64,000 nucleotides of DNA from Sphingobacterium daejeonense (lineage in GTDB: Bacteria; Bacteroidota; Bacteroidia; Sphingobacteriales; Sphingobacteriaceae). A program made the position numbers and the translations under genes. The notes beneath the pieces are model-generated. The model was not told where the DNA came from, did no database searches, and saw nothing but the letters and a program-made list of their open reading frames with translations. The stretch spans positions 1,550,001-1,614,000 of the forward strand of contig NZ_LR590470.1 in NCBI RefSeq assembly GCF_901472535.1, given 5' to 3'. Below are positions 40,099 through 49,141 of the stretch, piece by piece; the stretch's first letter is position 1; each line of letters opens with the position of its first letter.

Positions 40099-40152
40099 TC
40101 ACCCCACCTGTGGGAAGATTTTTGCCATAAATCTCACCCAACTGTGGAGATT
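40099..40152 (-). promoter_or_regulatory. Direct repeats upstream of RteC
   Basis: TCACCCCACCTGTGGGAAGATT (from 40099) and the related TCACCCAACTGTGGAGATT (from 40134) are 35 bases apart. Each holds an imperfect palindrome around CTGTGG. They lie 100-150 bases before the RteC start and are candidate activator sites. Confidence 0.45.
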
Positions 40153-40469
40153 ATTTTATAAATATTCAGTATGAAATGACTTTGAAAAGCCCCTTTAGTA
40201 AACGCAAATTTAACGGATATAAAGAGACTTTAAGTCTGATTGCTTTATTATATAACTTTGAACCTTGTTAATCTTTTTATTTGAAAAAATGAGCCAGAAA
40301 AATCGCTTTAGTGATTTTGAGGTTTAAATCAAAAATCACCAAATTGTATTGCTCAATCAAATTAAATGATTAAATTTGCAACATCGAATCACAAATTATA
40401 TGTGAGTTAAACGGTGAGTAGTTCTTTTTAAAGAAAGTCAACATATTGACATATAGATATTTGAGTGTG

Positions 40470-40494
40470 CGCAGATTCGTCCTGCCACCCCGAC
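40470..40494 (+). other. tRNA-Pro 3'-end-like sequence, possible attachment-site relic
   Basis: The stretch CGCAGATTCGTCC, TGCCACCCCGAC closely resembles the T-arm and acceptor 3' strand of Bacteroidota tRNA-Pro (normally CGCAGGTTCGAATCCTGCC, ACCCCGA), with a few differences. No D-arm or anticodon arm precedes it, so it is not a tRNA gene. A strong terminator hairpin follows directly, as after a real tRNA. Elements that insert into tRNA 3' ends leave such copies. Confidence 0.4.
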
Positions 40495-40619
40495 AAACAA
40501 AATCGAAGCCTTCCGCATAGCGGGAGGCTTTTTTCGTTCGTGGGGGCGAGCCAAATTTATTTGAGCTCGCCCCCAGGAACGAAAAAAGCTCACTTTAGTG
40601 AAAAGCTTCGATTTTGTTT
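40495..40619. repeat. Large nested inverted repeat (cruciform-like)
   Basis: Outer arms AAACAAAATCGAAGC (40495-40509) and GCTTCGATTTTGTTT (40605-40619) are perfect. Inside, CTTTTTTCGTTC (40528-40539) pairs with GAACGAAAAAAG (40577-40588), and GGGGGCGAGC (40542-40551) pairs with GCTCGCCCCC (40565-40574). The left arm also contains a terminator-like hairpin, GCCTTCCGC/GCGGGAGGC (40508-40528) plus T6. Confidence 0.75.
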
Positions 40620-41076
40620 AAGTTCACCCCAACACCAGGATGGCTGCGGCCAAGAGTGCGGGAATTGGAGCGACGCAGCCAATCCTGACACCCTCTTGAA
40701 AGTATTTAGTATTTAGTACTTAGTATTTAGACTTCCTCCCTTCAAATCCCCCCTCAACAAAATTATTTTTGCTAAAGAAATCAATATATTGAACTTTAAA
40801 GCTCACTTTAGTTAAAATCTTAAATTTTGTTTAAATCCACCCAAACCAAGATTATTACCACCACGACTTCGGGGATTAGAGCGAAGCAGAAAATAAGCTT
40901 TGCCTTCTATTTATTAAAACAACAGCCTTTATATTTCCCATTTTTCATAAAATTTAGTAAATTATAAAAAGCTGTTGCTCAAGTCGGTGCAAGATTAAAA
41001 ATTTCGTTTTCTAATCCGCCACTTTCACAAAGTCGCCGCTTAATAACTGCATTGGTTTCTAAACAATACGCATAAA

Positions 41077-41799
41077 ATGAACATCCCAACAATTCACGGA
41101 TTTATAGAAAGACGAATTCTTTTAAACTATGTTGCAGAACCAAGTGTTGTCGAAAAAATCTTACCCAAACCTTTCAAACCAAAATTATTTGAAGGAAAAG
41201 CAATCGTAGGAATTTGCTTAATACGTTTAAAGAACATTAAGCCAAAAGGATTTCCTGATTTCATAGGTGTAAATTCTGAAAATGGTGCACATAGAATTTC
41301 AGTTGAATGGGAAGAAAATGGAGAAAATAAAGAAGGCGTTTTCATTCCCAGAAGAGATACAAACTTAATACTTAACGCAATTGTTGGCGGAAGAATTTTT
41401 CCAGGCAAGCATTACTACGCAAAGTTTAACGTAATTGAACAAAACAATAATTATCATTTAGATTTTAAAAGTTCTGATAATACAACAATAGAAATTGATG
41501 CTGAATTGTCGGGAAATTTTGATGAAAACTCTATTTTCAAAACATTAATTAATGTTTCTGCTTTTTTTGAAAATGGTTCAATTGGTTATTCTCCAAACAG
41601 AAAAAATTTTGACGGATTAAAATTAGAAACTTACGAATGGAAAGTAAAACCTTTAAAAGTCACAAATGTAAAATCAAGTTTCTTTGAAGATAAAAACATA
41701 TTTCCTGAAGGTTCAATAAAATTTGACAACGCAATTCTTATGGAAAATATTGAACACGAATGGAAATCAATAAAAACGATTAAACACTATCACCAATAA
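41077..41799 (+). CDS. DUF2071 family protein
   Basis: This 240-residue soluble protein has segments typical of DUF2071/YqjF proteins, which have an acetoacetate-decarboxylase-like fold: RRILLNYVAEPSVVEKILPKPFKPKLFEGKAIVGICLIRL, GVFIPRRDTN, GGRIFPGKHYYAKF and a late SIGYSPN. No membrane segment is seen. It stands alone on the plus strand at the start of the AT-rich, chromosomal-looking part. The enzymatic activity of the family is not established. Confidence 0.78.
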   Translation: MNIPTIHGFIERRILLNYVAEPSVVEKILPKPFKPKLFEGKAIVGICLIRLKNIKPKGFPDFIGVNSENGAHRISVEWEENGENKEGVFIPRRDTNLILNAIVGGRIFPGKHYYAKFNVIEQNNNYHLDFKSSDNTTIEIDAELSGNFDENSIFKTLINVSAFFENGSIGYSPNRKNFDGLKLETYEWKVKPLKVTNVKSSFFEDKNIFPEGSIKFDNAILMENIEHEWKSIKTIKHYHQ

Positions 41800-41852
41800 C
41801 CCAGCCCATTATCCCTCATTTTTTCAAAACCCGAAATAACCCAACAAAACAG

Positions 41853-42983
41853 ATGAAACAAATGCAGCACGAACTAATCGACAAGAATTCAGATAAGGTA
41901 ATTAAACTAACCCTGAATAACAAAATCCTTATTTCTGAAACTGGAAAAAATAATAAACTAAAAACAACCGAAAAAGAATTTTCGAGTATTGAAGATGCTT
42001 TGAACAATTTTTATAAAAAAGAATGGGAAGCCTTAAAAAAAGGGTATGTTTTAAACAACGAAAACGCCGAAATCGGACAGCCTATTTTGCACAAATATAT
42101 TGGAGGAGCATACACTGGAGCCTTAGCAATTGAGAATTCTCCAAATGGCATATTTGTTTATGAAGACAAAATACAAAACTCAGAAACTGTAGGCTCGATT
42201 AACATCATTGACAACAATGGAGACATCCTCAAAACCATAGAATTACCAAAATCTTTAGCGTGGAACATTGAGTACAGATCAGATAGAAACTCTTTAATTT
42301 TAGATCTTGACCACTATATTTTTGAGTTTGATATTGAAAAAGAAACGTTCAATAATTTAGGCCAAGAAAAAAGTTATGTTGACAGTTTCATATCTGTAGC
42401 AAAAGACAAAATCGCGTTCGCAACATTAGGCAAACTATCTGTATTGGATAATCAGAACAAATTTTTACACACATCAGAATATAGTGTAGAATTAATAAAA
42501 GGAACAGCACCATTCTGCGGAAAATTATCAAACGATGGAAAACTATTGGCATTTCATAATAAGGTTGGTGAAATTCAAATTATAGATGCAGAAAATGGAA
42601 CACTTTTAAGTAAAATAAATGGCGATTTCGAAATGGTTTTTCAATTTGAGTTTGCTAATAACAACGAATTATTGGTCGTTAGAGAACGTTATGGAACTTG
42701 GGGAATGCGATATTTTGACCTTACTACAAATCAAGAAATCGAATTGAAAGAACTAGAAATTCCTGAATATACAAAAGATGTTAATGCTTTTTGCTTCAAT
42801 GCTGACCAAACAAAATTGGTTCTACTACAACGAGCAGATGCACACGTTTTTGACTTTGTAAATAAAAAACTATTAGCCAGTATTAAGATTGAACATCTTG
42901 TGAAAAAATGTGAAATTAAATTTGTGGGAGAAAAATTAGGTGTAAGGACAGATTACGGATGTTTTAGTTTGTATAATGTATAA
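41853..42983 (+). CDS. Beta-propeller protein with WGR-like N-terminus
   Basis: This 376-residue soluble protein has no signal peptide. Residues 1-68 (VIKLTLNNKILISETGKNNK, then EKEFSSIEDALNNFYKKEWEALKKGYVL) resemble the tail of a WGR domain, a short DNA/PARP-associated domain. The rest consists of repeating short blades (NGIFVYEDKI, GSINIIDNNGDILKTI, GKLSVLDNQNKFLHTS, GEIQIIDAENGTLLSKI, ADAHVFDFVNKKLLASI), which look like a seven-bladed WD40/YVTN propeller. It may be a bacterial propeller scaffold. Its end overlaps the next gene by 8 bases, so the two are probably cotranslated. Function unknown. Confidence 0.6.
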   Translation: MKQMQHELIDKNSDKVIKLTLNNKILISETGKNNKLKTTEKEFSSIEDALNNFYKKEWEALKKGYVLNNENAEIGQPILHKYIGGAYTGALAIENSPNGIFVYEDKIQNSETVGSINIIDNNGDILKTIELPKSLAWNIEYRSDRNSLILDLDHYIFEFDIEKETFNNLGQEKSYVDSFISVAKDKIAFATLGKLSVLDNQNKFLHTSEYSVELIKGTAPFCGKLSNDGKLLAFHNKVGEIQIIDAENGTLLSKINGDFEMVFQFEFANNNELLVVRERYGTWGMRYFDLTTNQEIELKELEIPEYTKDVNAFCFNADQTKLVLLQRADAHVFDFVNKKLLASIKIEHLVKKCEIKFVGEKLGVRTDYGCFSLYNV

Positions 42984-44166
42984 AAAAATTACAGCCAATA
43001 TGCCCAAATTCTTTCTAACCGTAATTTTTATCATTTTCCTTATCGGCTGTAAACCACCTGATTATTTGAATCATAAAGCCCCTAAATCAAATCCAATTAT
43101 CTTTGCTCCCAATGTTATTTCTGTTGTAGGAAGATTTGAACATGGAATATCATTCTCACCCGATAATCAAGAAGTAGTATTTGGAATACTTTCCAATAAT
43201 GACTTATCAGGTCAAATATATCATTCGGAAAAAATCAAAAATAAATGGAGTGAACCAATTCCATTCGAACCACTAAAAAATCTTAATGTTTATCTTCCGT
43301 ATTTTACCCCTGATGGTCGTTCTTTACTTTACGCTTATAGTGAAGATAAGGAGGATAATTCTAATACCAATATTGGAATCTTGATCAAGGCTAATGGGCA
43401 TTGGGAAAAATCAAAACCTTTATCAGAACAAATAAATTCACGTTTTCGAGAAGGTAATGTAAGTATGACACTTGATAGAACAATCTATTTCTCATCAAAT
43501 AGAGGATGTGAGGGAAAGGATAATTGTCATCAAGCTGATTTATATTTTTCTAAGAAAAGTGAAGATGGATATCAAGAAGTACACCCAATTTTAGAACTTA
43601 ATTCTGTTAAAGACGAAGAAAGTGTATTTGTATCTCCAAATGAAGATTATATTATTTTCTGTAATTATACAGGAGATGAAACAGGAGCTGATTTATACAT
43701 AAGCTATAAAACATTTAACAATAATTGGACTCAGCCTATTATGATTGATTCTACAATTAATTCAAAAGATTGGGATCGAAGACCATACGTGACTTTTGAC
43801 AGTAGATTCCTGTTTTTTACCAGGCTAAAAATTGATCAAGATGGATTGAAAGAATCGGATATTTATTGGGTAAATACTTCAAAGCTATTTAAACCATTTG
43901 AATATAAACCTGTAAAACCAATTGTAGCTCGAAAAGATTTTAGGTTCGAAATTGATTTTCCTAAAGATTTTTTTAAGGATATAGATAGTGATAAATTAAA
44001 ATATGAAATTATTGACAATCAATACGATTGGTTGAAATTCGATCCGAATAAACTCAAAATATCAGGTACACCAATAAAAGTAGGGACATTTGAAGTAACG
44101 ATTTCTGCTAAGGATAAACATGGAAACAGGAGTAATGGAACCATAACTTTTACAGTAGTAGACTGA
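42976..44166 (+). CDS. PD40 beta-propeller lipoprotein with C-terminal Ig-like domain
   Basis: The 396-residue reading has a hydrophobic segment ending FLIGCKPPD, a lipobox. The start may be the ATG at 43000 instead (MPKFFLTVIFIIFLIGC), which gives a cleaner signal. The mature part carries WD40-like (PD40) repeats as in TolB-like proteins: GISFSPDNQEVVFGI, YLPYFTPDGRSLLYAYS, EESVFVSPNEDYIIFC and RRPYVTFDSRFLFFTRL. The C-terminus (DIDSDKLKYEI, WLKFDPNKLKISGTPIKVGTFEVTISAKD) matches putative-Ig/cadherin-like modules. It is a periplasmic or surface binding protein of unknown ligand. Confidence 0.7.
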   Translation: MYKKITANMPKFFLTVIFIIFLIGCKPPDYLNHKAPKSNPIIFAPNVISVVGRFEHGISFSPDNQEVVFGILSNNDLSGQIYHSEKIKNKWSEPIPFEPLKNLNVYLPYFTPDGRSLLYAYSEDKEDNSNTNIGILIKANGHWEKSKPLSEQINSRFREGNVSMTLDRTIYFSSNRGCEGKDNCHQADLYFSKKSEDGYQEVHPILELNSVKDEESVFVSPNEDYIIFCNYTGDETGADLYISYKTFNNNWTQPIMIDSTINSKDWDRRPYVTFDSRFLFFTRLKIDQDGLKESDIYWVNTSKLFKPFEYKPVKPIVARKDFRFEIDFPKDFFKDIDSDKLKYEIIDNQYDWLKFDPNKLKISGTPIKVGTFEVTISAKDKHGNRSNGTITFTVVD

Positions 44167-44228
44167 TGCTTGCATGGGATTTATAACCCAATTAAAACCA
44201 ATAATTAAATATTTATAAATCCCCCCCT

Positions 44229-44855
44229 CTAAATCTTCAGCTTATTCCTCTCCATCGTGTCCCTTAATTTCTCTTTCAAAATCTGCTCATATCCCGGAGA
44301 AGCTTGCAAATCTACCGTATACATCAATAATTCATCATAAATCTCAGAATACTTAGCCTTTGAATAATTGATTTTAAACTTCTCAATCGTAGCAGTCGGC
44401 ATTAATTTCTTGATTTCATTTCCAACTAAAGCTCCAGCAATCACGGCTCCACCAACCATTGCTTTTTCGCCCAATGTTATTTCTTCTGCATCGATCCTTT
44501 TTTCATAAAAGCCACTTTCGTTTTTAGTATACGATTGATCGTATTCAGGATCGAAAACAAAATCCAATCCTGTTTGGGCTATATTATTGACAACCGGAAC
44601 ATTTTCCTTTTTGTCAAACTTTACTTTTAAGGATTTTATATTTTCCACCGGAATAACAGACAGATCCTTAGATGTCATGATTTCTACCTGGTCCTGAGTC
44701 ACTTTCTGCAAAATTCCCTTAACTTTACCTTTAAAAGTTTGAGCAACCACATTATAAACAGAAATCTCTCGATTATTCTTTAATTGAATATTCTGAGCAT
44801 TTAAACAAATAGAAAACGTTGTTAAAATTAACAGAAGGATAATATTTGGTTTCAT
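44229..44855 (-). CDS. Secreted protein of unknown function
   Basis: This 208-residue protein has a signal peptide (IILLLILTTFSICLNAQ). The mature part begins with a small barrel-like segment (VAQTFKGKVKGILQKVTQDQVEIMTSKDLSVIPVENIKSLKVKF) as in proteins that list a cell-structure constituent next to a GxxV beta unit. A short Gly/Ala hydrophobic helix (EKAMVGGAVIAGALVGNEI) and a charged C-terminal helix follow. I do not recognise a named family. It is monocistronic and convergent with the propeller gene. Confidence 0.55.
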   Translation of the reverse strand: MKPNIILLLILTTFSICLNAQNIQLKNNREISVYNVVAQTFKGKVKGILQKVTQDQVEIMTSKDLSVIPVENIKSLKVKFDKKENVPVVNNIAQTGLDFVFDPEYDQSYTKNESGFYEKRIDAEEITLGEKAMVGGAVIAGALVGNEIKKLMPTATIEKFKINYSKAKYSEIYDELLMYTVDLQASPGYEQILKEKLRDTMERNKLKI

Positions 44856-44999
44856 AAAGCAAATATATTAAACTATAGTCTATATTGAAAATCTGATTCT
44901 TAACAAATAACTTTCTACAGATACTGAACGATATATAATTTAAATATGAGTGTAATAGTCAATATTAAATGATTTAAAAAACATCCAAACGACTTAAAT

Positions 45000-45745
45000 A
45001 TGAAAGCATTGAAGATCTCATCAATTAAAGGGTTATCTATTTTACTCTTTATTTTCTATCCACTACTAGGTCAATCTCAAATTAAAGCTAAGGAGATAGA
45101 TTATTTAAAAATATCCAATATTGAATATTCAAAGGATTCATTGTTTTACATACTTCAAATTCGACCGATGCTGCCCAAAATGGATACTACTAGAGGTACA
45201 GTTCATAAGATTGCTTTATCAGATAAAGAAAAATCCAAATATCTTAAACTGCTAAACAAATCCGATATCCTGAGTATTAAGTCAAATAATAATAAAAGTC
45301 AGAATTCGATAGTACCTTTTAGGATGAATTATAATTTTGCTGGGCAAAATCATGAAATTTTAGCTTATCAACCGGGGATGACTATTTCTGAAAAAGTAAG
45401 TTTTGAAAAATATATAGACGATGTCGAAAGAATAGTTGATAGAAAAAAGGTAGTAAGAGAATTCCTTTTAGGGATGCCAGATGGTAAATATCAATTACGA
45501 AGTCCTCAAAAATATGTTATAACTATTGGACCAAGCGGGTGGGAAACTTGGGAAAAGAAAAATAATGAAGTATATAGAATTAGTATGCAATTGGTCTTTT
45601 TGAATGGAAAAGAAATAGAACCAAGGGCAATTGAAAAAATCAATCAAAAAAAATTAAGTCATTAAAAGTACTCAAACCACATGAAGCCGATTCACTTTAC
45701 GGTGAAAAGGCAAAGTATGGAGTAGTGATTATTACAACCAAATAA
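45000..45745 (+). CDS. Secreted protein with TonB-plug-like C-terminal motif (frameshifted)
   Basis: The protein has a signal peptide (GLSILLFIFYPLLGQSQ) and a mature part of about 200 residues that I do not recognise. It ends VFLNGKEIEPRAIEKINQKK, broken there by a lost A in the A run at 45646-45653, and continues in the next frame as VLKPHEADSLYGEKAKYGVVIITTK. That end is the conserved TonB-dependent-receptor plug motif (LKDA..LYG..A.nGVIiITTK). No barrel follows. Short plug-like domains on other secreted or membrane proteins are known in Bacteroidota; the role here is unknown. Confidence 0.6.
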
Positions 45746-45767
45746 GAATTTTAAGAGAACGCTTTCT

Positions 45768-46322
45768 ATGACTAAAATTTGTGCAGCTTTCAATATGACC
45801 CTGGATGGAATATGTGATCATACAACGGGAATAGCAGACCAGGAATTGCATCAGCATTATGCTGATTTATTACGAACTTCAGATACCATTCTTTATGGTA
45901 GAATAACCTATCAATTGATGGAGTATTGGAAAAATCTGGTAAAAGAACCTTCAGGAGTTAAGGAAATGGATGACTTTGCCATCGTAATGGATAAGATCCC
46001 AAAATTAGTCTTTTCCAAAACACTTAAGGAAATTGATTGGGAAAGTGCAAAACTCAGTGATAAAGGTCTGCAAGATAAAGTTGAAGAACTAAAACAGCAA
46101 ATTGGGAAAAATATATTAGTTGGTAGTCGTAGCTTAATAATTCAACTCCTAAACCTCGATTTGATAGACGAACTTCAACTCAGTATTCATCCAATAATAG
46201 AAACAAAAGGGTTGGAATTCTTTGAAAATATAAATGTTAGAAAAGATTTAAAACTGATTAAAACAAAAGTCTTCAAGAGTGGGGTAGTGACTTTATATTA
46301 TGAGATAAAGAGAGAATATTGA
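45768..46322 (+). CDS. Dihydrofolate reductase-like (RibD C-terminal) family protein
   Basis: This 184-residue soluble protein of the RibD-C/DHFR-like family has NMTLDGICDHTTG near the N-terminus, TILYGRITYQLMEYW, KLVFSKTL and ILVGSRSLIIQLLNLDLIDELQLSIHPI, the usual order of NADPH-binding segments. Members are often annotated as dihydrofolate reductase family, but this is not the folate enzyme itself. It stands 22 bases after the preceding gene and converges with the toxin gene. The frame is intact. Confidence 0.83.
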   Translation: MTKICAAFNMTLDGICDHTTGIADQELHQHYADLLRTSDTILYGRITYQLMEYWKNLVKEPSGVKEMDDFAIVMDKIPKLVFSKTLKEIDWESAKLSDKGLQDKVEELKQQIGKNILVGSRSLIIQLLNLDLIDELQLSIHPIIETKGLEFFENINVRKDLKLIKTKVFKSGVVTLYYEIKREY

Positions 46323-46331
46323 TTTGATTTC

Positions 46332-46799
46332 TTACCTGCTGTCAGACTTTAGCCTTTCATCGATCGAAAGGTTTAAAAACTCAAGAATTTCTACTTGACC
46401 AAAGTTTTTATAAAGTGGATTTAAAATGTAGTTGTATTCTAATGGAACAATAGTAGAAGGTACTTTAAGACCAAAAAAATCTCGGTTTTTAGCCATTTTG
46501 CTAAACACTTCAGTAGTTTTTGAAGAGTATGGATATTGGTTCCAGCGTTCCGGAAGTTCTTCTAATTCATCAATAAAAAAATGGTCAGGAACTTCTATTT
46601 TAGCGACACCAATTTCAGTTGGTAGATTTGCTATATTTTCCGAATGAACATAATATTCCAATAAAGCCAACGAAATATTCTCTGAACAGTAAACTGCTCG
46701 TGTTCCCACTTTATTCCATCTGCCACCTACTTTTTCCGCACCAATACCAGACAAGGCCGAATCCTTATACCTCAAATTTGCAACACGAAAAACAATCAT
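46332..46799 (-). CDS. RES-domain toxin (NAD+ phosphorylase family)
   Basis: This 155-residue protein has the RES domain layout: FRVANLRYKDSALSGIGAEKVGGRWNKVGTRAVYCSENISLALLEYYVH, where Arg, Tyr and Glu are family active-site positions, and a late PSTIVPLEYNYILNPLY. RES toxins such as MbcT and ParT deplete or use NAD+. The antitoxin gene lies directly upstream; its stop and this start overlap (TAATG). The pair forms a type II XRE-RES system on the chromosome-like side. Confidence 0.85.
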   Translation of the reverse strand: MIVFRVANLRYKDSALSGIGAEKVGGRWNKVGTRAVYCSENISLALLEYYVHSENIANLPTEIGVAKIEVPDHFFIDELEELPERWNQYPYSSKTTEVFSKMAKNRDFFGLKVPSTIVPLEYNYILNPLYKNFGQVEILEFLNLSIDERLKSDSR

Positions 46800-47299
46800 T
46801 AGCTATACACATTGTATTGGATTCTGATTATTTCATTGGTGACAATCTCAAAACCAAAACTACTATCTAAAAAATCAAAAGGCCTTTTATTGCCTAAAGC
46901 CTTGGAAGGAGTCATTAACCAGTTTTTGAATTGATCAGGACTATCGAATACCTCATAACCCAAACCATACAATCGAGAAATCTCATAAATACGCTCTGAT
47001 GTCTCTAAGCTATAAACTTCTTTCTTTTGCATGCTGCTGATAGAGGTGGGTAGGATATCCTCAAATTCCTTTTCGGTTGAACCAATATGGTGAATCAAAT
47101 CCTTCCAATCTGATTTCTTGACCCCTTGACGAATCCTTTCTATTAATTCTAAATGATAACCTGGTGCATCTTTAGGATGATTAACAACCCAAGATGGAGA
47201 ATATTTAGACACATATGAGGTCATACTTTCTTTAGCTATATCTGAAGATAGTATATCTTGTTTTTGATTGCCTTCTGGCTTCTTGTTTTTTGAACCCAT
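46799..47299 (-). CDS. XRE/MbcA/ParS-family antitoxin
   Basis: This 166-residue protein has an HTH-like first part (KESMTSYVSKY, ELIERIRQGVKKSDWKDLIHHIGSTEKEFEDILPTSISSMQ) and a C-terminal DUF2384 toxin-binding domain: LYGLGYEVFDSPDQFKNWLMTPSKALGNKRPFDFLDSSFGFEIVTNEIIRIQYNVYS. It is the typical partner of RES toxins and starts the operon. It probably represses its own promoter within the 125 gene-free bases upstream. Confidence 0.85.
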   Translation of the reverse strand: MGSKNKKPEGNQKQDILSSDIAKESMTSYVSKYSPSWVVNHPKDAPGYHLELIERIRQGVKKSDWKDLIHHIGSTEKEFEDILPTSISSMQKKEVYSLETSERIYEISRLYGLGYEVFDSPDQFKNWLMTPSKALGNKRPFDFLDSSFGFEIVTNEIIRIQYNVYS

Positions 47300-47424
47300 A
47301 ACAAATTGTATTTTTTCCTCTTACCTACACCCAAATTTACCATTTTTCTATTGGGATAAAAAATCATTTCTCAATTTTTTTCTAATTTATTAATTTGTTT
47401 AAATTATTGAAAAAATAACAATTC

Positions 47425-48608
47425 TTAATATTTAAATATTTTAAGATATTTTAAAATTTCGTGTATGGTTTTTCGAACTTCTTCATCCTTTTCAGGAAAG
47501 CTGTAATAAAGTTCTAAATACTTATTGTCTTTTGTATAGGTTTTAGCAATTCCTTGGACGAAATTTCCAGAAGATTGTTCTTCGTAAAAAATTTGTTGAA
47601 GGCCATTAAGATATTTACTCTGATTTGCATTTGCTTTATTGAAATCAGTTTCATTCTTGGTGATAGGTTTAAGTTCGGTATATAGCTCTACCAAACCTTG
47701 AGGTGCTTGGTATGAAAAATAATAATCCCCTTTTTCTTTCTGGTTGGATAATTCAAGTTTAGTGTTTTTTGTTTTTAGATAAACTTGATCCATTGTATAC
47801 TCATTCATGTATAAGCCAACATAAGGATCATTCCAAAAAGTTTTAGGTTCATCATTAACTCTCAGTGCAGAACTGCTCACATTTTCCCATTCGGGAATAT
47901 TGAGGTTCAGATTTTTGTTAATCTCCCCAAGCTTATTAATAGCTGCAGCAGTATCCGTCCCAAGTAATGGAACGACTGCTTCAAATACAAGCTGACCTTG
48001 CTGATAAAAACCCAAATAAATAAACTTTCGAATTTGCATCGGCCCAATACAGACCGGTCTTGTAATCATCATGCTTAGCTTGAACCGAAGTTTCATATAA
48101 TGTAGAACTATAAATATCGCCGCTAGCCTCAACTCCTCCAAAAAATGGATCGCCAGTTGAATTTGAACTTTGCTCTAGAAAAAGCTCTTCATCGTCATAT
48201 AGTAAAGTTCCTGAAACAAATACATCACCCCAGACTGGATCCTGAAAAATAAGATGTTTTTTGCTCATAGATACTAGTGTCGGTAGTAGCAATAGTGGTG
48301 CTAAGTGGTCCAATATCATTGTTGAATTTGTTCATAAATGGAAAGACCTGATCAACATTCGTAATAACAAATTCATTTTCATTGTCTTTTTTTAATTCAT
48401 TTTGGTAAGGTGTCTTTCGCAACCAACTTTCTAGGTCTTTGCCAGTTATTTCAGCAACCTTTGGAACCCAATTAAAATCTTTTGAGCCTTGATCACTACA
48501 AGAGACAGATACAATCGAAGAAATTATTAACAAGAATATAAATATTTGAGGGGTATCCTTCCTCCCAAAAATATGGATCATAGAAATTAAATTAGTTAAA
48601 AGCTTCAT
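47425..48608 (-). CDS. Lipoprotein of unknown function (frameshifted)
   Basis: The reading starts with a signal ending SIVSVSCSDQ (lipobox). After breaks near 48255 and 48005 it continues as DPVWGDVFVSGTLLYDDEELFLEQ, GVEASGDIYSSTLYETSVQAKHDD, GQLVFEAVVPLLGTDTAAAINKLGEINKNLNLNIPEW and a charged end. Total length is about 394 residues. I do not recognise the family. ATGs at 48608 and 48581 are both possible starts. No operon partner is visible. Confidence 0.5.
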
Positions 48609-48875
48609 AGAGATTTTATTTGTTGAACCTGAGATAATAATTCAAAAATCAATTCAATATTGAAGATAAGATATTAATGATTAACTCATTTAAATTTGAA
48701 GTGTACATTATATCTACAAATTGTTTACATAAGGAATAAACCATTGATAGTCAGGTAATCGGTTTGATATCAACTTTAATATCCCAAAATAAATCCCAGT
48801 TTAACAATGATCAAAATAGATTCATAAATCATCCTTTTTTAGATCCTTCGTAACAAAATAATTTTTCTTCTAATC

Positions 48876-49040
48876 TTATTCCATTCGTGTTCTATTCTTA
48901 GTCGTGTCTCATTCGTCTCTCGTTCGGACTTCCTTCGGACCTCGTTCGGAGCTGCTTCGGAATACACCGAACAAGGTCCGAACGAGGTCCGAAGGAAAGA
49001 GGACTGAGAGTGGAAGGAGAGTGGAAGGAGAGTGGAACAA
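48876..49040. repeat. Palindrome built of 11-base repeats
   Basis: Within the gene-free interval 48609-49141, an 11-base period runs for about 160 bases: TCGTTCGGACT (48920), TCCTTCGGACC (48931), TCGTTCGGAGC (48942), TGCTTCGGAAT (48953), then GGTCCGAACGA (48975), GGTCCGAAGGA (48986), and GAGTGGAAGGA (49008, 49019). The two halves are reverse complements: 48930-48950 pairs perfectly with 48977-48997 (21 bp, 26-base loop). The left half is pyrimidine-rich and the right half purine-rich. It may be a terminator, a protein-binding array or a chromosomal repeat. Confidence 0.75.
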
Positions 49041-49141
49041 AACTCTATTAGGAGAAACTAGATCAATAAATAATTGATCCAAAAGGATGGGGGTACCACA
49101 GTGAATAAATTTGGCCTCTGGATATGATTATTCCCTCGTTA

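Larger units (their letters stand above)
40002..41076. other. Gene-free, hairpin-rich junction region
   Basis: No supportable gene lies here. It holds direct repeats upstream of RteC, a tRNA-Pro 3'-end-like stretch, a large nested inverted repeat, a 13-bp hairpin (40636-40648 with 40674-40687, one bulged base), a four-copy AGTATTT heptamer (40701-40728), and two diverged copies of a segment of about 100 bases (from 40586 and from 40800) starting AAAGCTCACTTTAGT. To the left all coding is element backbone; to the right genes are AT-rich and chromosomal in style. It is the probable element-chromosome border. Confidence 0.55.

Noticed and set aside
40440..40500. A complete tRNA gene
   Set aside because: Only the T-arm and acceptor 3' strand resemble a tRNA. 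No D-arm, anticodon arm or matching 5' acceptor strand precedes it.
40621..40690. Integron attC site at the bulged hairpin
   Set aside because: The stem has a bulged base like attC, but the conserved GTTRRRY and RYYYAAC boxes are absent and no integron integrase is seen.
40465..40716. Plus-strand reading frame of 83 codons
   Set aside because: It lies across the large inverted repeat and terminator-like hairpins, has no signal or known motif, and its codons follow the repeat structure. Treated as non-coding.
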